The position numbers and the translations under genes are program-made. The notes below the pieces were generated by a model. It saw only the letters and a program-made list of their open reading frames with translations, was not told where the DNA came from and ran no database searches. From contig CAYUWG010000044.1 in NCBI GenBank assembly GCA_964448285.1, positions 1 to 32,523 on the forward strand: 32,523 bases of DNA, in the 5' to 3' direction. This document shows, piece after piece, positions 8,366 to 16,703 of the stretch (position 1 is the stretch's first letter; each line of letters opens with the position of its first letter). Origin of the DNA: CAYUWG01 sp964448285. Lineage in GTDB: Bacteria > Bacteroidota > Ignavibacteria > SZUA-365.

Positions 8366-8722
8366 ATGGTTTCAGAAAAAAGTCTCGTTGATACCAAAGT
8401 CGTCAACAGACACGGCTCAGGATCAATCACATTGAGTGTCGTCATCGGTGACGCTCAGGTAGGCGGCACCAGTGTCAGCAAAGATGGTGTCATCATCAAA
8501 GAAGGTGCGATCGAAAACCTGGAAGTCGCCACTGACGAAAGCGTTTCAGTACTCAGTTGCGTGACACGCGTAAAAGATATAAACCCCAAGTCGAACCATA
8601 CGTCCGTCATGCATATCTTTCGAGAAGATGCCGATGAGCAGACCTTCCCTTACGAAATCACAGTCAGTGAGGAAGGTGGCTATGCACTGTATGTCATAAC
8701 ATTCGTGCTTCTGAGAGGATGA
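8366..8722 (+). CDS. Small beta-rich protein of unknown function
   Basis: A 118-residue protein starting at the ATG at 8366, eight bases behind AAAAGGAG. An upstream in-frame start at 8291 would run through the hairpins and is rejected. The sequence alternates polar and hydrophobic residues over short stretches (GSGSITLSVVIGDAQVGG, ENLEVATDESVSVLSCVTRV, GYALYVITFVLL), which suggests a small all-beta fold. There is no signal peptide, membrane segment or recognisable motif. It is followed after one base by an exported protein gene and then an inner-membrane protein gene, with a terminator only after the third, so the three were probably made to work together. I do not recognise the family. Confidence 0.7.
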   Translation: MVSEKSLVDTKVVNRHGSGSITLSVVIGDAQVGGTSVSKDGVIIKEGAIENLEVATDESVSVLSCVTRVKDINPKSNHTSVMHIFREDADEQTFPYEITVSEEGGYALYVITFVLLRG

Positions 8723-8723
8723 T

Positions 8724-9881
8724 GTGGCAATGACTACACTTCGTTACACACTCTCCGCACTATTCGTTCTCCTAACGTTGAACGAAATAGCACTTTCACA
8801 AGACGATGATATCGCCAAGTTCAATACGCTTCGAACACCGACATCACCCGCATTTACAATTCTCGGCGTTGCACCGGCATCCGTCGAGCGACCGAACACA
8901 CCGCAGGACCTTGCCGTATCACTTCTCAACAAGACAGAAAACTTCAGCACACTCCCAAGCGACTACGCGCTTGAGTTCGCACCGTTCTGGCTATTCTCAC
9001 ATCCAACTTTAACGTGGATGGAAGATGCAAAGAGAGATGTTCTCGAGTCGATTACTCGCACGTCAACAGTATCGATTGCATCTGCTGAGATAGGAACCGA
9101 TGCATTTCCCGTTACAGGATTTTCGGTTGGTTTCAGAACATCACTTTGGTCAGGAAATGCAACGCGTCGCTCAATTGCAGCATTCGAGACGGCCACCAAT
9201 GTTCTTGGCTCGGGACCAAGTTCGTTGATCAACATTGCAACACAGTCATTGGATGAACAACTGACCGCGGCTGTAAAAAGAGATTCATTGAAAGCTCACG
9301 AACTGGCAACAGAGTTCAATGCGAAAAAAGCGACTCTCGTTCGTTCGATACAAGCTTCCGATGCTTATCAGGAAGCTGTGATGTTAGCCGAGGAAGAGTT
9401 ATCTGGTTTGATCCCACAAATACAAGAACGTGAAGGATTCTTCCTCGAACTTGCCGGTGCGGCGGCTTGGCGAGTCCCTGGAAAAATCATCGACAGTATG
9501 TCATTGAACACGTGGGGGATTTGGCTGACTCCGAGCTACATGATAAATGATCTCAGCTTTGTCGGTGTTGCACGACTTCTACAGGATGGCGAGGATTCCG
9601 GAAATCGAAACATCGATTTCGGCGCTCGCATCATTTACACGATCGATAGGTTCGCGCTCTCCGCCGAAGCAGTGTTTCGTTCACAGAAGATCGGAGAGCA
9701 GACCGAAAGTCAAACACGGGTCGCTGGTGTGCTTGAGTATCAGGTCATGCCGGATATCTGGTTGCAAGGAACGTTTGGGAAGGACTACCAACCGTCTGCA
9801 GAGGGAAGCCTGTTAGCTCAATTGGGACTGAGCTTCAACTTCTCCGGAAAGCGATTTCAACTTCCAACAAAAACCGAGTAA
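8724..9881 (+). CDS. Exported probable outer-membrane protein, unknown function
   Basis: A 385-residue protein with a signal peptide ending near IALSQ (about residue 26), from GTG at 8724 or ATG at 8730; GAGAGG at 8713-8718 fits either. The mature N-terminal part contains SPAFTILGVAPASVERP and then YALEFAPFWLFSHP. The middle (about 155-245) is helical and charged, probably coiled. The C-terminal ~130 residues alternate like beta strands (FGARIIYTIDRFALSAEAVF, LAQLGLSFNFSGKRF), consistent with a barrel or half-barrel in the outer membrane. No named family is recognised. Position as the middle gene of a three-gene unit suggests an envelope-spanning function with the inner-membrane protein that follows. 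Confidence 0.72.
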   Translation: MAMTTLRYTLSALFVLLTLNEIALSQDDDIAKFNTLRTPTSPAFTILGVAPASVERPNTPQDLAVSLLNKTENFSTLPSDYALEFAPFWLFSHPTLTWMEDAKRDVLESITRTSTVSIASAEIGTDAFPVTGFSVGFRTSLWSGNATRRSIAAFETATNVLGSGPSSLINIATQSLDEQLTAAVKRDSLKAHELATEFNAKKATLVRSIQASDAYQEAVMLAEEELSGLIPQIQEREGFFLELAGAAAWRVPGKIIDSMSLNTWGIWLTPSYMINDLSFVGVARLLQDGEDSGNRNIDFGARIIYTIDRFALSAEAVFRSQKIGEQTESQTRVAGVLEYQVMPDIWLQGTFGKDYQPSAEGSLLAQLGLSFNFSGKRFQLPTKTE

Positions 9882-9892
9882 CAGGAGTAGTC

Positions 9893-10378
9893 ATGAAACC
9901 TGAAATATTAGTCATTCTCATTGCTGGAGTTGGTTTGCTTGGTGGGCTAATCAATTGCTTTGTGACCGGTGAGTTCGTTTTCCCGAGCCGAGATCCCTCA
10001 ACACGAAATTGGAGACCGGGATGGATTGGGAACCTCGTCGCTGGTGGATTTGCAGCGCTAGCAGTGTGGGCAATGAACTTTGTCGATCAAGCAAATGGCC
10101 CGAACGTTGAAGCTGTCATCCGACAACTCGCTAGTTCATTCCTTGTGGGCATGGGCGGTGGAAATATCCTGACACAGTATGCGAGATCACAAACCTCACA
10201 GACCACAAAAACATCATTGGAGCAGACGGTAATCCTTGAGAAGAACAAAGGAACCCAGTTGTCGAAAGCATACTGGGATCAATGGCTTCAGGCAGAATTG
10301 AAGATGCATCCGGAGAAGTCTGCAGAACTCATTAAGAAGCATCAAGAGGAGACTGGCAAGTTATCAGCCACGTGGTAG
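9893..10378 (+). CDS. Inner-membrane protein of unknown function
   Basis: A 161-residue protein behind ACAGGAG (9883-9889). The first ~105 residues hold two or three hydrophobic segments (about 4-24, 46-63 and 83-100, the last glycine-rich: SSFLVGMGGGNILTQ). The rest is a soluble helical tail rich in K, E and Q. The size resembles holin-like or small channel proteins, but no signature confirms that. It is the last gene of the three-gene module and is followed by a strong intrinsic terminator. Function unknown; the small-channel idea is speculation. Confidence 0.7.
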   Translation: MKPEILVILIAGVGLLGGLINCFVTGEFVFPSRDPSTRNWRPGWIGNLVAGGFAALAVWAMNFVDQANGPNVEAVIRQLASSFLVGMGGGNILTQYARSQTSQTTKTSLEQTVILEKNKGTQLSKAYWDQWLQAELKMHPEKSAELIKKHQEETGKLSATW

Positions 10379-10404
10379 ATGTCGTCGAATGGCGATCTTT
10401 CATC

Positions 10405-10434
10405 AATGCCGCAGCGATCCTGCGGCATTTTTTT
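10405..10434 (+). terminator. Rho-independent terminator of the 8366-10378 unit
   Basis: A perfect 10-bp stem AATGCCGCAG/CTGCGGCATT (10405-10414 with 10420-10429), a 5-base loop and a run of seven T (10428-10434). It lies 27 bases after the stop of the membrane-protein gene. Confidence 0.93.
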
Positions 10435-10529
10435 CGTCCTTTGCCTCATACCCATCCTCTCCGTAAGTTCTTCCATCACGCCTTGCGCACGCTGGGTCTG
10501 TTTGTATCACAAGTTTGAGTAGCAAGAGG

Positions 10530-10622
10530 ATGGCGAAAGGAAAACAACCTTCAACGAAAAAGAAAAAGGAAGTCTCAGTGCAGTCTTACCAGCATCCGAA
10601 TGCCAGACTCGATCGCCGATGA
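10530..10622 (+). pseudogene. Possible 5' remnant of a gene, in an otherwise empty gap
   Basis: The gap from 10435 to 10769 holds no complete gene that I can support. At 10530 an ATG behind AAGAGG opens a 30-codon frame beginning MAKGKQPSTKKKKEV, then SVQSYQHPNARLDRR and stop. The lysine-rich start followed by QSYQHP resembles the N-termini of some type III restriction-modification subunits, which would make this a leftover after deletion; that comparison is from memory and weak. A minus-strand frame over 10507-10785 also covers the gap but has no recognisable features. The gap ends in the GGAGG ribosome binding site of the next gene. Confidence 0.25.
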
Positions 10623-10769
10623 TGTTCTCCAAACCTGTGAATGCATGAACATGCGGACCAACTATATGCCGTTTGGCGGCTCGCTTGTCATGCTCAACTC
10701 TCGCTTTCCATATCAAGGCTTCTGCAAGCAGGCTCAGTGTGGTGATGAAGAAGGTGGAGGTGTAAGAAG

Positions 10770-12263
10770 TTGAAGCAGGATTCATTTGTCAGCGCGCTTG
10801 AAAGAGGTCTCGAGCAACAGCTTCGAGATGACAATCCGTGGTGGAGAGGGGAACGAATATTTGGAATCCCGACGATTCACCGATGGGCATTCGAACAGGT
10901 TAAGTTCGGAATTGAAAGAGGACCGGCTCCCATTACAGTTCTCAGGGGACCACGTCAGATTGGGAAGACCACACTTCTCAATCAGGTGATCGATTCACTG
11001 TTAGTTTCGGGAGTGCCACCGAAGGACATCTTCAGGCTTCAGTTCGACCTTCTGCCTGATCTGAAAAAACTATCGATGCCGATACTGGATATTGTTCGGT
11101 GGTACTCGGAAAACATTCTCAAGAGATCATTGAATCAAGCCGCATGGGAAGGACACACGGTCTATCTCTTTCTCGATGAAGTTCAGAACCTTGCGGATTG
11201 GTCTCCGCAGTTGAAGCATCTCGTTGATATGCAGCCTGTACGAATTATCGTTACCGGGAGTTCTGCACTCCGAATCGAAGCGGGACGGGACAGCCTAGCA
11301 GGACGCATGTTCACTCTTGAGATGGGGCCATTGCTACTTCGTGAGGTAGCAGAATTTACCGGTACTGGTTCATTGACAGGGCTCCTTCCATCGAATGGAT
11401 TAGCTCCTTTGAAGGAAAAAAGCTTCTGGCGGGAACTACGGTCGTATGGTGAAGTGAATGGCGATGTGCGCAGACGAGCTTTCGAAATGTTTTCGGAGCG
11501 TGGTGGATATCCTTTCGCACAGAATCGCCAGGATCTACCCTGGGAAACCATCGCGGATCAACTCAATGAGACTGTGATTCATCGCGCAATCCAACATGAT
11601 CTGCGTACAGGTCCACGAGGACAGAAGAGGGATGAACATCTTTTAGAAGAGGTATTTCGACTTGCATGCCGGTATATCGGTCAATCTCCCTCTCAAGCGA
11701 CGCTACTTGCCGAACTCCAACACACTATGCACGGGAATATCGGATGGCAGCGGGCTCTTGCCTATTTCAAATTCCTCGATGGAACGCTCCTTCTGCGGTT
11801 GATTGAACCACTCGAGTTGCGAATGAAAAAGAAAAGAGGTGCTGCGAAACTCTGTTTGTGCGACCATGCATTACGGGCTGCGTGGTTACAGGAATTCATT
11901 CCATTGACGATAGAAGGCTTGGAGAAATCACCACATCTATCTGACTTAGCAGGTCATATTGCTGAGAGCATTGCAGGATATTTTTTCAAATCGATCATCA
12001 ATCTCGACGTTGCTCATTTCCCGGAACGAGCCGTCGAACCCGAAGTCGATTTCATTCTCACAATCGGGGAGCAAAGAATTCCGGTAGAAATAAAGTACCG
12101 GAAACGGATTGGCTTCAAAGATACTCTTGGCCTGAGATCATTTATTGAGAAAGCACACTACAATGCACCATTCGGCATCCTGGTAACCTTATTGGACGAG
12201 GCAGCCACAGATGATCCTCGAATCGTATCTCTTCCGCTCTCCTCGCTTCTATTTCTGCGATAA
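10770..12263 (+). CDS. AAA+ ATPase with C-terminal DUF4143/PD-(D/E)XK-like domain
   Basis: A 497-residue protein, starting at TTG 10770 with GGAGG nine bases upstream. The N-terminal AAA_14-type ATPase has Walker A GPRQIGKTT (about 60-68), Walker B VYLFLDEVQNL and the sensor segment RIIVTGSSALRI. The C-terminal part resembles DUF4143 and ends in a nuclease-like fold with EPEVDF followed by VEIKY, i.e. a D...ExK pattern. Such proteins are common, mobile and poorly understood; links to selfish or defence elements are inferred, not shown. It stands alone between a terminator and a convergent operon. Part of the same family survives only as a fragment at 20021-20845. Confidence 0.85.
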   Translation: MKQDSFVSALERGLEQQLRDDNPWWRGERIFGIPTIHRWAFEQVKFGIERGPAPITVLRGPRQIGKTTLLNQVIDSLLVSGVPPKDIFRLQFDLLPDLKKLSMPILDIVRWYSENILKRSLNQAAWEGHTVYLFLDEVQNLADWSPQLKHLVDMQPVRIIVTGSSALRIEAGRDSLAGRMFTLEMGPLLLREVAEFTGTGSLTGLLPSNGLAPLKEKSFWRELRSYGEVNGDVRRRAFEMFSERGGYPFAQNRQDLPWETIADQLNETVIHRAIQHDLRTGPRGQKRDEHLLEEVFRLACRYIGQSPSQATLLAELQHTMHGNIGWQRALAYFKFLDGTLLLRLIEPLELRMKKKRGAAKLCLCDHALRAAWLQEFIPLTIEGLEKSPHLSDLAGHIAESIAGYFFKSIINLDVAHFPERAVEPEVDFILTIGEQRIPVEIKYRKRIGFKDTLGLRSFIEKAHYNAPFGILVTLLDEAATDDPRIVSLPLSSLLFLR

Positions 12264-12379
12264 GTTAGGAGTGGTATAGAGGTACCTGGTCCCCTCATCA
12301 ATTCTCCATTCATGAAACCGAGAAACAACTCATAGTTGGTCGAAACGAAGATGAGTTAGGCCGAATGTTAACCCAATAG

Positions 12380-14068
12380 TCATTTCGCTTTCCCAGGGAG
12401 TTTGAAGTTGACAGGAAGAATCACGTCCACCCAGGAGACGGCTTTCCCTTCCTTGTATGCCGGTTTCCAAAGAGCTTTTTCAACCGCAGTCTTCGCTGCT
12501 TCAGATAGAGCGGGATGCGGTGATTTCAGGACATGGACTTTCTCAACCCATCCATTGGCTAGGATCGTCACTTGAAGTTGCACTGTTCCTTCGATGCCCG
12601 CTCTCAACAAGATTTCTGGATAGACCAGTTCACGATAGAACTTATCCGGATCGACTAAGCGCGGTGGCTCGTCGTACAGACCCGTCGGTGATTTCTTCGC
12701 CACGTGGTGCTCGATGCCCGGTTGTGTCATTATGGAATACCGGAAAGGCAGGCGGATCTCACACGCGACGGGAACACCATTCATGAAGGCGGGAGTCCAT
12801 TTCGTTTCTCGTAAGTCCCGAATCACTGCTTCAAGGTGAGCGTTTCTGGCACCTTGTACAACGTCGATTTTTCCAGTACTCCCCTGTGCATCGATCGCAA
12901 TGCTCAGGAGAATCGACTCATCGAGCACCGTCCATACTTGATCGAAACTGTGGTACAGGTTTCTCCAGTGGCCTGGCGTGTCGGTTACCACCATCACAGG
13001 TGGTCTGTCGAGAGCCGCATCCGATATAGGATTTCCAATGTCCCAGTAGATTCTTTTTTTCGGTCTGTTCGTGTCATCCTCCGAGCAGTTCCAGGAAAGC
13101 GGCAAGAGAAGAGCGGCACAGATAACGAGAAGCGCCGCACGTGTTGTTTTCAGTGGTACCATGTCTATTTCCTTTTGGTTGAACAGTGATTGAATGCGTT
13201 GCTTCAGGCTGCGCTTCGATTCGAAAAAAAACGTCCCCGAACGATTGATCTCTGCGCGGATGGAGGATCGTTCCAATTGCTGGATGAGCACGCGACCGTA
13301 TGCGCGCGGGTCGATGTCCGCTGCTTGAATCGCATGGGCGTCGCAGAGGCGTTCGCGGTATCGGTGCAACCGGACGTTCGCTAACCAGAGCATGGGATTC
13401 GAAGGATGCAGGATGAGGGCGAGTTCCTGCAGCCACAGGAAGAGTACGTCCCGCCTCCGGACGTGCGCCATTTCGTGAGCGAGGATTGCGTTGAACGCAT
13501 CCCTATCCCGGAGATGATACGGATGGAAGAGTATGACCGGTTTGAGGAATCCAAGTGTTACCGGCGATGCGATACGTTCATTCAGTAGAAGTGCCGGACG
13601 ACGCTCCTCTGTGATAAGATCGGGTCCATACCCCTCCGGAAGCGGAAAACTCGACGCGATCAACCGACGCCATTGGACTGTAGAGAGAACGATGCGAACG
13701 ATCCGTCCGCCGGACAAAGCGACAATCAGCAAAACAAGCACTGCATTAAGGGAAAGAGATACTGGTTCTTCTATCGCCGCAGTTGCCACGACGGAAGGCG
13801 CAGAAGAAACGGATTGCAAGGACGGAAGAGTGACAGTGAAAACGACTTCGACCGCGAAAGGCTCCGGTGCCGGAATGAAAGGCGGCACGAATGCCTTAAG
13901 TAAGACGAGCATCCAGAGTGAGTAGCGCACCCACATCGGCATGTTCTTGAAAAGGACATCAACCGCGAGTATGAAAAGACCGAGAACAACTATCTGAATT
14001 TCGAAGATGACCAGCCATGGGAGGACTGCATCCGCGAGGGTGTTGATCGTTTGAATGATTGTATCCAT
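12380..14068 (-). CDS. M56 (BlaR1/MecR1-like) peptidase with two TonB C-terminal-like domains
   Basis: A 562-residue membrane protein. Hydrophobic segments lie at about 15-40, 46-65 and 105-120. The M56 zinc-peptidase domain has HEMAH at 198-202, then ERLCDAHA (Glu239, probable third ligand). Another hydrophobic stretch (about 308-328) leads to a periplasmic region with two repeats resembling TonB C-terminal domains (about 395-460 and 480-560, the second containing VQLQVTILANGWVEKVHVL). In the BlaR1 system such peptidases sense an envelope signal and inactivate the partner repressor. There is no penicillin-binding sensor domain here, so the signal is unknown; the TonB-like domains may be the sensors. 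It overlaps the repressor gene by one base (ATGA). Confidence 0.9.
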   Translation of the reverse strand: MDTIIQTINTLADAVLPWLVIFEIQIVVLGLFILAVDVLFKNMPMWVRYSLWMLVLLKAFVPPFIPAPEPFAVEVVFTVTLPSLQSVSSAPSVVATAAIEEPVSLSLNAVLVLLIVALSGGRIVRIVLSTVQWRRLIASSFPLPEGYGPDLITEERRPALLLNERIASPVTLGFLKPVILFHPYHLRDRDAFNAILAHEMAHVRRRDVLFLWLQELALILHPSNPMLWLANVRLHRYRERLCDAHAIQAADIDPRAYGRVLIQQLERSSIRAEINRSGTFFFESKRSLKQRIQSLFNQKEIDMVPLKTTRAALLVICAALLLPLSWNCSEDDTNRPKKRIYWDIGNPISDAALDRPPVMVVTDTPGHWRNLYHSFDQVWTVLDESILLSIAIDAQGSTGKIDVVQGARNAHLEAVIRDLRETKWTPAFMNGVPVACEIRLPFRYSIMTQPGIEHHVAKKSPTGLYDEPPRLVDPDKFYRELVYPEILLRAGIEGTVQLQVTILANGWVEKVHVLKSPHPALSEAAKTAVEKALWKPAYKEGKAVSWVDVILPVNFKLPGKAK

Positions 14069-14454
14069 CAGCCGGTACCTCCTTTCTTTTCCAAAAGCTC
14101 TTTCAATTCCGCGATCTCCTTCTGACTCATCGAAGAAGCATTGACGAGAAACGCTGCCATTGCAGATGTGGAGCCTGCGAACATGTGCTGAACCATGCGG
14201 TGGAGCGAGCGTTTCACGATGGCTTCCCGCGAGACTACAGAGGCATACCTGTTCATTCCACTGTCTTTGCGACGCCGGAGAATCTTTTTCTCCACGAGTA
14301 TGTTCATCAGCGTCTGGACGGTCGTGTACGCTTTCTCACCGGACGGGTATGCAGTGTCCACGACTTCACGGATCGTCAGGGGTTCGTTGGCCGCCCAGAT
14401 CACCTCCATGATTTCCCATTCTGCGGGTGAGAGATCGAGTTTGAGTTTGGACAT
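14068..14454 (-). CDS. BlaI/MecI-family repressor
   Basis: A 128-residue winged-helix repressor (Penicillinase_R family). The DNA-binding part reads LSPAEWEIMEVIWAANEPLT, then REVVDTAYPSGEKAYTTVQT and MNILVEKKIL, the usual BlaI/MecI pattern. The C-terminal helices (MVQHMFAGSTSAMAAFL onward) form the dimerisation region. The start at 14454 lies behind a good AGGAG; an upstream frame to 14580 covers the promoter and is rejected. Cotranscribed and coupled with the downstream M56 peptidase, as in bla/mec regulons. No beta-lactamase gene is in the window, so the regulon may be general envelope stress. Confidence 0.93.
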   Translation of the reverse strand: MSKLKLDLSPAEWEIMEVIWAANEPLTIREVVDTAYPSGEKAYTTVQTLMNILVEKKILRRRKDSGMNRYASVVSREAIVKRSLHRMVQHMFAGSTSAMAAFLVNASSMSQKEIAELKELLEKKGGTG

Positions 14455-14466
14455 CAGTGGCTCTCC

Positions 14467-14482
14467 TACTAATTCTTTAGTA
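14467..14482 (-). promoter_or_regulatory. BlaI/MecI-type operator
   Basis: The perfect inverted repeat TACTAA-TTCT-TTAGTA lies between the -10 box and the ribosome binding site of the repressor gene. The outer half-sites TACTA/TAGTA in a 16-base site match the known arrangement of MecI operators. Its place over the expected transcription start suggests autorepression of the operon. Confidence 0.7.
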
Positions 14483-14511
14483 AATGTAACTGTTCCATCG
14501 AAGGATTGCAA
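14483..14511 (-). promoter_or_regulatory. Sigma-70-like promoter of the repressor-peptidase operon
   Basis: On the minus strand, TTGCAA (14511-14506) and TACATT (14488-14483) are separated by 17 bases. The -10 box directly abuts the operator palindrome. Confidence 0.65.
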
Positions 14512-14670
14512 GAGATCGGAAGGAATTTTTTCCTTGCTCGAGAATTTTCTTTTTCGTTCAAGTGAAAAGAGAAACTGCAACGAAAATCCAAAACTCCCAC
14601 ACTCCGTTATTGCTTGCCATCACGGCTTGATGCAAGTTTCAGTGGTGCTATCAACATGAGGAGATAATCC

Positions 14671-16614
14671 GTGAAACTCTCTTCGCTTTTCCTTCTTTTT
14701 TCAACAACCATCGCTTTCGCTCAAACTGACTGGCGCATCGGGTTCGAGTATAACGAGATCGGTGCCTGGCATCTTCCGAAACATGGCGCCCTTCTGAGCA
14801 AGCTCAGGAACGTGACTGGTGGCAGTGCAATCAACGTCAACGGTCTTGGAAGCTGGGCGGTCATGCAGCAGACAGCGACGTCACAGATCGAATTCACGCA
14901 GTATGACTCAGCGGTTGAAACATTGCAGCGCCATGGGTTCGAGCTCACTTGGTATCTGCGCTGCGATGCAACGTGGGCATTTCCTTCGAAGACGATCCCA
15001 CTCTTTCAAACCGCCGCACCGGATCCACAGTTCGAAGATCACTGGAAGAATTACGTCCGTGCCATCGTCGAGCGGTATGACGGGGACGGCAAGAATGACA
15101 TGCCCGGTCTTGTCAAGCCGATTCGTTTCTACATTCAGATCGGTGAAGTGAAGTTCGGTATCAGTGGAGATGGTGATGAGGAAGTCGGTCCGTTCTGGGC
15201 CGATACCATCGAAAATCTTTTACGTCTCCATCGCATCACGTATGAAGCGATTCACGAAGCTGACCCATCCGGTCAAACGAAAGTCGTATCGAGCGGTGCG
15301 TTGATGCTGGACCTCTACGCGGACTTTCCGGACTACCCATCGTTCATGCCTGGAGATACGAACAGTGTCATATACAGACGACTGCACGGATCGAACAATC
15401 GCAGCAAAACGTTCAACGCCGGATTCGATAGCCTCACGAAGATGTTGTCGAGTTTCGGCAATGACGCTGACGGTGTAGAGTGTGATTACATTGGCTGGCA
15501 TCCGCACTTCAGTTGGCGCGTGATCGATCAGGAGTTCGCGTTGATCCGCGCACTCGCCAACGGAAAGCCGATCTACGTCGATGATATGTGGTGCAACATC
15601 TTCGCGGTCGGTTATGCGCTTGGGATTAACATTCCGGGTATCTGTGTTTTCAATGCGCCGAAGTTCTTTCCGCCGAATACGAATTGGGTCACACGTGTCT
15701 ATGGCGATTTCCCCAATCCGCTTTTTCCCGGGTTGGATCCGCACGCACAGCTCTTTCAAAAGCTCAACAGCGGCGATAGTGCGGCGTTGGATTGGTATTA
15801 CGCGAACGGTGCCCGGCAACTCGTGAAGAGCATAGCGTCTGCTTTCGGAGAGGGCGCTGAACGGGCTTCCTTTTCCGGGACGAACGATTTGATTCGCGGT
15901 ATTCAAATCGGCTGGCTCAATCTTCTCGGAACGAGCGCAGAAGGCTTCGCGGAAAAGCCGCAGTACTACACTCTGAAGATGCTGAACGATAAACTCTATG
16001 ACTTTACATCGGTTGAAGAACTGTCTATCAGTGCGAATCCACGCACGCGTGCGTATCGCTTTCAGAGGCCGCGAGGTCCGCTCTACATCATGTGGAGCGA
16101 AACAGGCGACGTCCCGATCAATCTCGATTATAGCATTGCAACGGGCGAGAGCGCTACGATTCAGGTTGAGAGCGATACACTCTTGCGGACGCATCTCGTC
16201 ACTGCTCGGAATGCAACCACGCCGGAAACGGAGTGGCTTTTCGCACCGAACGAACAACTCAACGTAACGCTCGGTTACGAACCCATCATCCTTGAACCCT
16301 TGATGAATCCGACCTCAGTATCAGATCTTCCTGAACCGACGATCTTTCGCATCGAGGCGGCATACCCGAATCCATTCACTGAAAGCGTTCGCATTCAAAT
16401 CGCAGTGAATCACGGAGTTGATCGAGTCGTTGTCACGAACATCTTAGGGCGAGCCGTGCGAGTGCTATCCGCTCGACCCGGCAATCGTGAAATCGTTTGG
16501 GACGGCAGGGATGATGAGGGCAACGCACTCCCGGCAGGTGTGTACATCGTGCAGGCTTCATCCGCTCTTTCGTCGGTCGTGACATCCGACCGCAAAATGA
16601 TTCTGAAGAGATGA
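14671..16614 (+). CDS. Secreted glycosidase-like protein with T9SS sorting domain
   Basis: A 647-residue protein starting at GTG 14671 behind GAGGAG. The signal peptide ends FAQ (about 18). The main part (20-480) looks like a TIM-barrel glycosidase of the GH-A type: aromatic-rich strands, RFYIQIGEVKFG near residue 155 and KPIYVDDMWCN near 305 are candidate catalytic strands, but no family is certain. The last ~85 residues are a type IX secretion sorting domain: FRIEAAYPNPFTESVRIQI, then WDGRDDEGNALPAGVY and a basic end KMILKR. That means export across the outer membrane and anchoring or release at the surface. It precedes a DNA repair gene and an alpha-mannosidase, so glycan degradation is plausible. 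Confidence 0.82.
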   Translation: MKLSSLFLLFSTTIAFAQTDWRIGFEYNEIGAWHLPKHGALLSKLRNVTGGSAINVNGLGSWAVMQQTATSQIEFTQYDSAVETLQRHGFELTWYLRCDATWAFPSKTIPLFQTAAPDPQFEDHWKNYVRAIVERYDGDGKNDMPGLVKPIRFYIQIGEVKFGISGDGDEEVGPFWADTIENLLRLHRITYEAIHEADPSGQTKVVSSGALMLDLYADFPDYPSFMPGDTNSVIYRRLHGSNNRSKTFNAGFDSLTKMLSSFGNDADGVECDYIGWHPHFSWRVIDQEFALIRALANGKPIYVDDMWCNIFAVGYALGINIPGICVFNAPKFFPPNTNWVTRVYGDFPNPLFPGLDPHAQLFQKLNSGDSAALDWYYANGARQLVKSIASAFGEGAERASFSGTNDLIRGIQIGWLNLLGTSAEGFAEKPQYYTLKMLNDKLYDFTSVEELSISANPRTRAYRFQRPRGPLYIMWSETGDVPINLDYSIATGESATIQVESDTLLRTHLVTARNATTPETEWLFAPNEQLNVTLGYEPIILEPLMNPTSVSDLPEPTIFRIEAAYPNPFTESVRIQIAVNHGVDRVVVTNILGRAVRVLSARPGNREIVWDGRDDEGNALPAGVYIVQASSALSSVVTSDRKMILKR

Positions 16615-16703
16615 TTCGCGAGCAAGCGCGCGGCGTGAAGCTTCCGTTGACATCGTCTGCACTTTTCCAGTAGATTGCGCACGAGAATTTTCAGGAAGCG
16701 CAC

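Noticed and set aside
10507..10785. Minus-strand 92-codon frame in the gap before the AAA/DUF4143 gene
   Set aside because: No ribosome binding site or family pattern; it overlaps the start of the ATPase gene. Kept only as part of the gap description.
12327..12357. Inverted repeat AACTCAT/ATGAGTT between convergent genes
   Set aside because: Only seven base pairs, a 17-base loop and no T-run on either strand; too weak to call a terminator.
15220..16257. Long minus-strand open frame (345 codons)
   Set aside because: Antisense to a gene with signal peptide and sorting domain on +; the translated product is Arg/Ile-rich with no recognisable motif. It arises from codon bias.
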